Below the pieces are notes generated by a model that worked only from the letters and a program-made list of their open reading frames with translations, was not told the DNA's origin and made no database searches. Below, in pieces: positions 1 to 9,590 of a DNA stretch of 64,000 bases. The stretch comes from Earliella scabrosa (taxonomy: Eukaryota; Basidiomycota; Agaricomycetes; Polyporales; Polyporaceae), in contig JABYQQ010000012.1 in NCBI GenBank assembly GCA_022605405.1, positions 620,001-684,000 on the forward strand. The letters run 5' to 3'. The position numbers and the translations under genes are program-made. Position 1 is the first letter of the stretch. Every line of letters starts with the position of its first letter.

Positions 1-3000
1 GCTTGCCCGGTGCCCCCCCCGCATTTACCTATTCTTATTCTTGGTTTCCCCATCTGTAATGTGATAGCTGGACTGTGCGTTATGGACGTGGAGGACCGCG
101 CCCCCCGCCGAAGACTGTGCTACATCCGACCTGTAGTCGACCGACCGCAACCCCCTCTGCTACTAGCGATAGCTGCTGCACGCTCGTTCCTATTTAATGC
201 TATGTATCCTTTTTCGCTCTCGCTTCCCACTGCGCGGTGGTGGCCGGTACCGGTGTGAGCGTGACAGTTGGGCCATGTCTTTGTCAGGTTTCAAGCTTCA
301 AGCTGCTAGCGAGGTGAGATCGTTCTGTCCGTCCTGCCACCGTCCCGCCACCGTCAGCTGTGGCGGGCCCGCATCTACACCGGGCGCTCAGCTGGCTGCT
401 TGGGAGGACAGCACAGGGGGATAGAGCGAAGGCCAAGTTCGACACCGTGTTTATGTACCACCCAGAGTATTTGGCCCAATAGCAACGACCATCGACCTGC
501 CAGTGCCCGTCGCGATCGAAGCGGACTGCGGCGAAGCGTCCGGAGGCTTTGGAGCATCCCTGATGTTCAACGTGTCGAGCAAGCCAACCTGGTGATAATT
601 CCTCACGGACAGCGCTGACATGAGAAGGTCTGTTACCGGTACTGTAATGGACGACGATCATTGACCCATGACGCAGTGAACGAGATGTATAGCTGGTGCA
701 GCTGCTGCTTATCGGCGGTCCGAGGGGTCTACTACTACCAGAGTTCCATCAAGGTGCTTGCCTATCTCCATGTTGAACCAACCGGATGACAAGTTTGTGG
801 GATAGCCATGCTGTGGCCGAGTGTCGGGATACCACGCTCGACTGCGCTGCCGCGAAGGAAGGTGGCTGGGGAGTGCTGGAACGCGTTGCGGTCACGATCC
901 CTGGACCTTCTGCAAGTTCGCGTCTTGTTCGCAGCTCGACAGAGACCGGCGTCGACTGCGTGTCGACTGCTTGAAGGGCTTTTGTGACTGGTCCCGGGCG
1001 CCGCCGGAGCGCGCTGCTCCGTTGCTGCGACCGTCGACGGGCATGCGAGTCGGTCGCGTCGGAGTGCCGCGCTGCAAGTGTTACTTATGCTGGCACTGAC
1101 ACTGACAGTTTGCTAAAAATATATGAGCGACGCCGCACTGAACGGCTGCACATGCGCATGTCTGCCACTGCCGACGTCCGGTCAGCCAAGTTTGTGTCTT
1201 CTGTAGATGGACTCTCGCCGGACATACCGGGTGGCGTCTCTTCTCTCCTCGCAGTCGCAGTTCGCACTCACGCCGCGCGATGAGTCTCGTTGCGGATTGC
1301 TGCGGTCGACAGTGGTGGGATCCCAAGTAAGTCGAGAGAAGTCGAGAAGTGTCCACTGGCAGGAGAAGGGCTTGTTCAAGTTGATAGTTGCAGTTGCCAA
1401 GGCGATGAGCGGGAGCATTGGAATAGATGGTTGACCTTAAGCGCACGGGATGAAGTCCGAGGTCATGGGAGCGGTACGGTGACGTTGATGGCCTACGCTA
1501 TAGGGTGATAGCGTATAGTGAGCTCCAGAATATTGGAGACAGTTGTGGACATACCCCGCACATTGTCAGTTCGCACGTCCAGAGAAAGTATCACTGGCGG
1601 GTCTAAGATAGGCAAGTAGGTAAGCAAGTCAGCTTTCTGGGCGATGAAAGACGATGTCATTATCAGCTTCCGTCAAGGGCGCAGTAGCTATATACATACC
1701 CTTTGGGAAGGCCACCTCGAGGGATCCCAGGATGGACGGTGTCCATCGGTTCCTGTTGAACGAACAGACCACATATCCCTCAAGAAGGAGATGTATGACG
1801 GCATCCCGGTCACTCAGAACACCTCTAACTGTGATCCTTGGGGGGGCCTGCAGCTGAAAAGGGGTGGTTCAGACCGTGGTGCTGAACGCGAAGCATCAAC
1901 ATGTCACGAAGGCGATGGTCGCGAACATCTGGGCGCGGTTCTGCCTCCTCTTCGGGCCGTATCTCTTCGCTGTGTTCGCACGGGAATCTTCCAGACACAA
2001 CGAGGCTCGAAGGACAGAGGGGCGTCGGAATAGGAGCGAGAGGTCGATGACAGATATGGCGACAACTATTACTTGACGACCAGCACTGTACCGAATCCAT
2101 ATACCTGGATATCGAGTCCAAAAACGGTGGAATGTCTCCTAGGGCGCTGCATGAGTCAATTTGCCTAATAGTCATGTATACAAGTGGCCCAACCACACAC
2201 ACTGCCAAGACTGTAGTTGTGCTGTAATGAAGTGGCGGCGGCAAATGGGCCCAACGCACCTCTAGACAGGCCGGCCCCGGAGACGTCATACGCATATGAA
2301 AGCTAAACCGCTTTCATGCGGGGCTTACGTACGCGCGTCGATCTGCGCGGGCATCGCCATCCAGCTGCCCTGATCGCGGTCAATGGGCGGGGGTTCGAGG
2401 AGGTGCGGCCCGTTCGAGTGCAAGCGTGCGACGAGTACATACTTACGAGGATCGCGCGTCTGGGAGCTGTCGTGCGTCATGGCCAATTCACGATGCAGTT
2501 CGGAGAGTTCGGACATCGCGGGCAGCACACAGGTGTTGAGGAGACGGGGAGGAGCGACGGGAATATTCGGCCAATGGGAGAAGGGAGGATCAGGTGGCGG
2601 ACGAGAATCATGAAGATACGGTTTCGGCGTAACATGTATGGGATGGAGTGCTTGTCAGGAATCAACATGCTGCTTGATCCTGATGGCACGCACGTACAGC
2701 CCTCTCAGGCCCTACCTTCTGGTCAACAGCTGGGATCTGGATAGCTGCCAGTAAGAGGTCAGAAGGAGGCCCTAGGTTCCCAGAAAGAGCGACGGGCAAG
2801 AGCACACGTTGCCCTGAGAATAGCTTCCGACTCCCAGCGTGTTGGACAGGACAGGGACAGGCCCGCCGTCTGAAGAGGGGAGCGGCATCGCCAGGATCAC
2901 GATGCCACACGGTTGGCATCATGGGCTGCAATCGCACACGGCCGACCGATGTGTCTGAGGCTGAGTGCGGACAAACGAGGGCATTGCGGCCTGTGTCGAG

Positions 3001-3293
3001 CTGTCCAGCCCGCGCGCGCGGGGCAGGGCAGTTCGCGGACGGCACGCGGGCACGAACACGGTTCTCCTCGCCGAGTCCGAGCTCGAGATGTCGTCGAGGA
3101 CGATCGAATCAAGCCAGGCAATGTGGGCGTCTACAGGGATCAGGGCGCGTGTTTGGCTCTGTTTGTCGCCCGATATGTTCCAATCCAGGGCGCTTCCACG
3201 TCTCATTCCCTCGTCCCCTTCGACGGATCACCTCCCTCCCCTTATATCCCTGCCCCCAATACCCCTTTCGCCCGCTTTTTCCCTTTGCCAGCC
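1..3293. other. Gene-free stretch upstream of ras
   Basis: I could not support a gene here. Open frames on both strands are short (up to about 150 codons), do not link through GT-AG introns into a recognisable protein and match no family I know. The last 80 bases before the ras start are C/T-rich, as is usual for a fungal promoter, and read as the ras 5' leader. A small exon of an unknown gene could be missed. Confidence 0.5.
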
Positions 3294-4336
3294 ATGTCCA
3301 GGGTATGTCCGCCCCGTACTGCGCGTCCGCCTCCGCTCACGTTCCTCTAGTCCCAGTTCCTCAGGGAGTACAAGCTCGTCGTCGTCGGTGGTGGTGGTGC
3401 GTTCCTCGCCCTCCTCCCTCGTGTTCTGCCATAACTCTGTGTCGTTCAGGTGTCGGCAAGTCCGCGCTCACCATTCAGTTCATCCAAAGTCATTTCGTCG
3501 ATGAATACGATCCTACCATTGAGGGTGAGTGCTCATGCGCCTTGTATCCTCATTCGCTATGGTCCCACACCCTTTCCCCGGCTCGGGCCGCAACATTCGG
3601 GGCCTATATGCGTCCATACTCTCCATGTGGCGTATTCTAATCATACTGTACCAGATTCGTACCGGAAACAATGCGTGATTGACGACGAGGTCGCGCTCCT
3701 CGACGTCCTGGACACTGCTGGTCAAGAGGAATACGGGTGCGTCCAATCATCCTCGTTCTCGTTCCCCTTCCACCGCTCATGTGGCCTCGTGTAGTGCCAT
3801 GCGCGAGCAATATATGCGCACGGGCGAGGGGTTCCTCCTGGTCTACTCCATCACTTCGCGCAACTCGTTCGAGGAAATCAGCACCTTCCACCAACAGATT
3901 CTGCGTGTAAAGGACCAGGACTCGTTCCCAGTCATCGTCGTGGCCAACAAGAGCGACCTGGAGTACGAGCGGCAGGTGGGAATGAACGGTGCGTCCACCT
4001 GGCCGCGTATTCCGGCTATCCTCGCTAATGTAGGCGCTCGACAGAGGGTCGTGATCTTGCGAAGCACTTTGGCTGCAAGTTCATCGAGACTTCAGCGAAG
4101 CAGAGGATCAACGTGGACGAGGCTTTCAGCCAGCTTGTTCGTGAGATTCGGAAGTACAACAAGGTACGTCCCTCCAGGCTGTCCGTTGAGTGCTCTTCCT
4201 CACATCCCCATAGGAGCAGCAAACTGGTCGTCCTGGTGTGCAACCAAACGCACCCAGTGCTCCTGGGGTGTACGGCTCTGGTGGGCAACAAGACGATGGT
4301 GCGGGCGGCTGCTGCGGCGGTTGCGTGGTCGCATGA
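3294..4336 (+). CDS. ras1: Ras-family small GTPase (Ras1-like), seven exons
   Basis: Membrane-anchored GTPase switch; in fungi Ras feeds cAMP and MAP-kinase signalling for growth and mating. Exons: 3294-3302, 3351-3396, 3450-3524, 3655-3736, 3795-3988, 4045-4163, 4214-4336, joining in frame to 215 residues. Visible motifs in order: P-loop GGGGVGKS split by intron 2, effector loop [19 protein letters not shown] (G3), NKSD (G4) and ETSAK (G5). The C-terminus has a Gly/Pro/Gln-rich hypervariable region, a CC pair suited to palmitoylation and a CaaX box CVVA ending in TGA. The start encodes M-S-R before a 48-bp intron and is the only ATG that gives the short fungal Ras N-terminus. All switch residues look wild type. 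Assignment as Ras1 rather than another Ras paralog is by overall similarity; the first exon of nine bases is easy to miss. Confidence 0.95.
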
Positions 4337-6447
4337 AGCATCCTTCCCTCACCGCGCTCTCTTCCTTGGTTCGGGACTTCCTGCGTTACCCCGCCTTTCA
4401 TCGCCTCTCCATAGTTGCTGTTCCCCCCGTTGCCGCTGCCTTTCTCCTTGCATAAGCTCCGGATTGTCATCTCATCGATCTGCTTCACTGTTCTATGTAT
4501 CTGTCCCTCTGTCCCTATTCCATCTTTTCTTCCTCATCTCGTCCTCATTGTCCTGTCCGACCCGCATCCTATTATTCTGTTTTTAGTTCGGCCCTATTCC
4601 GTGAGTGCCCCCGCCCCATTCGTCTTGCGCCCAGCATCCCTGTCCCTACTCGCCTCCCCGCCCTCTGCGCCTCTCACATGTGCTACCCTCTTTGGATTGA
4701 AGGAGTACCCGTCGGATACGCCCCCATAGAAGACTTGACCACATACTCGTACGCAAAGTTAAAGTGGCCGCGCTCACGGTCGTGCGCGCGTGCACCCATG
4801 GATTAGCTGCCCTGTGGCGTTAAAATACGATCGACCCATGCAATCGCGATCGAGTGTGTGTGGGACGCCGGGGAGTGCCATTCGCTATCTGCCGCTGAGG
4901 TAGGTAGTCAGGTAGTCGGAAAGCAATGACTTCTAGTACTTATTGCTCGGTTGACATGCTCCTGCCTTGGATGTGAGTCCGGGTCCTCCATGCTGCGTAT
5001 CGACGAGGTGCTCATATATACGTAGTGGACGCAGCCTGCCGTGTGTGTCGAGGTACCATGCATATCTGGATCAGGTCTTTCCAACGGCTTTCCGATAGAT
5101 ACCGGAGAAACAAGCTTTCCACCGAGGTCGGTTCAAGTTCTGGACTCTTGAGTATGTTCTTCGAACTTCGAAGCACTTCTACATTCCGCGCAGCGCCGAC
5201 TCAGCGAGCTTCCTCGCTCAATTGCTGATTAGTCTGCACTCAGGCCGCCAGAAAGGCTAGCTAGCGACGTTGCGCGTGTCATGTCCATCTGCGGTGGTGA
5301 CGCGCGTCGATCGCGTCAGAAGTCGACGTCGACGAAGGTTTGAATCCTAAATGAATTCAGATAGGTGTTCGCGAGCCGGCATGCGTCGGCACGTCTTCCA
5401 TGTTCAGGTCCTGGCGAGGCGCCGCCCAAATTACGCCCATGCCTTGGAGCGAAGGTTCGATCGGAGACTGAAGAACCCTCTGTCCGGATCCAACGTCGTG
5501 CGAGCCGTGCCTATCCTCCTCTCAACTTGGTCCTTCTTATGCTATACAGAAGCTCGAGACAGAGTGCACCTCGTTTTACCTGGCTCAAGCAGATCACCCG
5601 CCAACAAGGCCGTGATTAGAGCTTGAGCTCACTGCCGGGGGCTTCTACTGTCTCCGCGAGCCATGATCCAGACTGCAGCGGGCAGCTAAGCTCAAGTGAG
5701 GTGTGTAGGCTACGATTCTGTCGATCTCGCTTTACGCACCCACAGCGCTGACACAACCCCGCGCGCACACAGACACAGAGAGAACCTACTTCCCTACTCA
5801 TTAGGTTGAATTGCCTTGGCTTTACGGCTGTCCGACGTGTCGCCCAGAACCAGTCACTGGCAGGACGCGGAAGTGAGAGCGAGCAGCGCGTTCACATGCA
5901 AGCACCGCGAGGCCCGCAGGCTAACTGAACGGCAGAAGTGCTATTCTCGCCCGTTCCCGCCCCGGTGTTTGCGTCGGACGTTCGCACGGGCCCGCGACTC
6001 GGAGCCAGCCTTGGGCTTCGTGCCCATCCTGCCCACCCTGCCCACCTTATCCCCCTGGCATGAAGCTTCTGCCCGACGCGCGATCGGCAGTGCGGTCAGA
6101 TTTGGGGAGTGCCGTGTGCACGAGATTGAGGGGGGGTCTGGAGGGTGCGGGTGCCTGCCACTCGGGTTCTGTGCGACATGCATACGCGGCCGGGATCAAG
6201 CTCGCGCGAGTCTCAGGAAGATCACGTTCACAGCGCGGCGCCGGATATAGGTGCGGGCCCTGGTGCGAGGGGATGGTGCAGGATTGGCTCCCCGTTTCCT
6301 CCGTGATCGCGCGCCCGTAGGTTTGAACTTCGTGTGTGCTCACGTTGTGCCCGCACTCTAATCTGACCTACGCTGTTGCTGCTGCTGCTGCTGCTAGGTG
6401 ACTGCCCAATCTTCACTCTGACCACGATCGCAACGACGACGGCCAAG
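4337..6447. other. Intergenic: ras 3' region and unassigned DNA
   Basis: Pyrimidine-rich ras 3' UTR runs from 4337 to about 4700. The rest holds only short frames on both strands with no motif or plausible splice chain. A (GCT)6 microsatellite lies at 6378-6395, about 50 bases before the next start codon. No RNA gene was recognised. Confidence 0.5.
6378..6395 (+). repeat. (GCT)6 microsatellite
   Basis: Six perfect GCT units in the 5' leader of the DUF6533-like gene A. Length polymorphism here would alter the leader, not the protein. Confidence 0.9.
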
Positions 6448-8692
6448 ATGTCTTTCGGAGGACTCGACGGCGCGTTTGCCCAGCTCGCCCAGCTGCGGGT
6501 CTCGGTGTATGCTAATGGTGCGTCTGTCCTTGGCGTTTGGTTATCGCTCTCGACTGAAGGGCCATTTGCACAGTTGCCTCCCTGGCGTTGCTCCTGTGCG
6601 TGAACACCGCTTTACCGTCCAGCATCGCTTCTCATCTAGGCCCAGATACGATTGGCAGCTCACATTTGGGGACGAGGTACGCCATGCACCGCTGTGACCT
6701 CAGGACGAGGGTTAACAAGTCACTCTAGGTCAATATGGTGTGGAAGTCGAAGGCGAAGCTCAGCAAGGCTCTCTTTGTGAGTCGTTGAAATTCCTTGATC
6801 GTGTCGCTGCTATGCCTGCTCACGAGTCACTTCCGCACGATGCCAGCTCTGGGTCAGTAAACGCAGGCGCATGTCCCGCGAGGCGTGGATGCTGAGCCTC
6901 AAGGGCAGATTCGCTACTTCTGTATCGCATCACACATCTTTGGCACCGTCGGTGAGGCTCGAGACCATCGTGGTCCGTACGCAACGCTCGCCGCTGACCG
7001 AAGCGCATCAGTGTACGTGATCGAGAAACCCCTGCCGGCGGTGAGTGGAGTTGGACTGCTTGCGTCGGACGACGGGCGTGCTGTGTCTCTTCGCTCGAGC
7101 TGAGCCCTCAATGATCATGACAGTTGTGGGTGGCTACGCTCCCATGCCCTTCGATGCTGTGCTCACGCGTCCGACCTACAGCTGTAGTGTTGCAACTCGC
7201 CTTCAAATCGCTAGTCCGAACGCCATCTGGTGGTCTGTGGAGTTCGTCTTCGCTCTCCGGTACGTTCCATCCTGGCATCTCTCAGTGCATGTCCTGACTG
7301 TTAACACTTGGCTACTAGCGTCTGGATACTTTACAGGCGGTCGCGGAAGCTGCTCGTGTTCCTCGCCTTCATGTACCTGAGTAAGTGGCTCGAACAAACC
7401 TTGGTACATTCCACGCACGGGCATATCTGACCCAGCATGCGTCTTTGCAGCGTCGATCATCGTTAGGTGTGTATGCAGTACTTACTCAGTGGCTATGAGA
7501 TGGCTGAAGGCACCATCGTAGTATCATCATCCTGATCAAGGCGTTGGTGCGCGTGATCCGTATGTACCGTCAATACACTGGGGGGACACCACTAATTCTT
7601 GGTTGACCCTTCAGCCGTCTCAATACCGGAGTGCGTAACACGTCTCAGCTGCCTATGCACCATGCTGACGGCGCAATCCAGCGGGCTCGGCGTTTCCGGA
7701 TGTTTCTCGATCGGTAGGTCTATTGACTGTCGGACGCATGAGCCTTCGGAAGACCTAATTTCATCTGGTGTGCAAGTGTCCGAGAGGGTTTACGAGCCCA
7801 TCATTCTGGGCGTCATCACGGTGAGGGTGTCGCACGATGCGGATGGTTCATCGAGAGTCTGAGCGACCTTGCCACAGACGTCCACCCTGTGCATATTGAC
7901 AGTGTTTCGCACCCTGCAGGCCAGACGTGAGCTTACGTCGTCTCCAATCATGACTCTCTTTCGTAAGACATTCCTCCCACCCGTGTCCTCCCATTGTGAC
8001 ATCTCTCAATGATCTCTGCAGTACGCGATGGTCTCCTCTACTACTTCAGGTACGTGCGTTAACCATCCATAATCAATGGCGGTACTAAACCTCTGCCTGG
8101 CAGCGTCTTCGGTGGGTGCAGGTAGCATATAGTCATGAATGGTACCTCACCTTACGCCCCGAATCTCTCCGGCCTTCCTAGCCGTTTTCCTCATCAACCT
8201 CATGCTGTTCCGTTTCGGCAACACGACCTCCAAGAACCTCTTCGCCGGCTTCCTAGACGTGTACGTCCCCCCTGACCTCACCACCCCCATCCCCCCATCC
8301 GCCGCACTTCGCACGCTCACAGCACCCCTTCGCTGGCCAGCATCCCGTGCATGTTCGGCACCCGGGTGCTCATCAACATCCTCTCGCTCGTCCGCGAGAA
8401 GTTTGGAGACCACGGCACCACGGCGGCGGGCCCGCTCTCCGACCCGCAGTTCGTGCGGCGGGGGACCTCCGCGCTCGTCGGCGGGTCCATGTACCCGGGG
8501 GTTCCGAGCACGCAGTCGGCGACGGACACCGCCAGCAGCGGTACCGTCATGACGGACAGCGGGTTCGGGACCGGCAGCTCAGGGAGCAGCTCGAGCGGCG
8601 CGACGCTGTCCATGAGCGCGGGGATCGAAGAAGTCCTGCGTGCGGGAGACGATGTGGAGAAGGCGCTCGGATCTAACTCTCTGATCTCATGA
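6448..8692 (+). CDS. DUF6533-like seven-helix membrane protein, paralog A
   Basis: Intron-rich gene of more than ten small exons. The first codes for MSFGGLDGAFAQLAQL; exon 2 for VASLALLL, followed by YDWQLTFGDEV and VNMVWKSKAKLSKALF, then RYFCIASHIFG, IWWSVEFVFAL and VWILYRRSRKLLVFLAF. The pattern Y-D-x-x-L-T-x-x-x-E-V then W-x-x-K and later ALR-V-W-x-x-Y-x-R-S-R-K is that of the DUF6533/DUF6534 membrane proteins that are numerous in Agaricomycetes and have no established function. The last exons code for a hydrophobic segment (FLAVFLINLMLFRF) and the family-like end SIPCMFGTRVLINIL, then a polar Ser/Gly/Thr-rich cytosolic tail to TGA at 8690-8692. It is tandem with paralog B and shares nearly all exon borders. 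Possible microexons make the exact model uncertain. Confidence 0.72.
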
Positions 8693-9590
8693 TGTTCAAG
8701 TTATGCATGACATGCACCGTGATGTATGGCGATGCGCAACCCGCCATTGAAAGCAAAGGAATTGGCAAGGAATTGCAGAGTGTGCGCGGCAGTGCTGCTC
8801 GAAGGTTCCGCCTGCATGCTGTCTACGCTGATGGCCCTCAGATGGGGAGCGGGAGTCGGAACTTGAAGTGCGTGTGCATGTCATCAACTCGAGAATAGCG
8901 TCCTGACCATGGTGAAGCTTTGAAGGGGCGGGTACATTACATCACGTTTCAGGCAGCGGGGCTCTTCCGGAACGTACAATCACGAACCCACATAGTTTGG
9001 CAGATACCCTCTCGAAGGGCCCACCGATAACCCGGCGTGGCATTTGTGCCTAGTTGCGATACGTCAGTACCCTCAAAGCAGGCTTAAAGTTCGCGTCGGG
9101 ACGCAGTCGCTCGGCAGAAAACTCCGACGCATCATCAAACTGCCACTCCCAGGCTGTCCCTGGATCTCGCGTGGATTTACACGAAACATGTTCGCTCGTC
9201 ACAATCTGCAAGAATCTTATTGGTGTGTTGTTTGCCCAGCTTCTTGTGTGTGGCATTGGGCTCAGACGAGGTTCGCCTGCAACCATCTGCAGCGAGGAGC
9301 AGTGCTCCTCTCGCGGGCCTTCCGACCGCAGGCCTTCCTCAGCGGGCCCTGTCTACTTCTCACCCCTCCGGTGTTTGCGTCGGAGGTTCGGGGCATGGAT
9401 GAACCTAAAGGGGGAGTCTGTCTACAAGGGTCAGCTTCCAGTCTCAAAGGGAGAGCTGTGGGTCAGATGGACTTGACTGGTGATGATTCGGCATGCACAC
9501 CGCTAGCTATAACCCCTCTTCCTTCATCGACCACCCGTGTGCTTTCCACGACCTATTCTCCACACCGGAAGAGCGCCCGAACCTCTCACC
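8693..9590. other. Intergenic between the DUF6533-like paralogs
   Basis: About 900 bases with no supported gene. The last stretch (about 9490-9590) is C/T-rich with short A/T runs and serves as the promoter of paralog B. Confidence 0.5.

Noticed and set aside
2316..2744. 142-codon frame in the first stretch
   Set aside because: No motif, no splice partner and no codon bias like that of the real genes.
5270..5350. tRNA-like T-loop GGTTTGAATCC
   Set aside because: No matching A-box, anticodon stem or acceptor stem at the right spacing.
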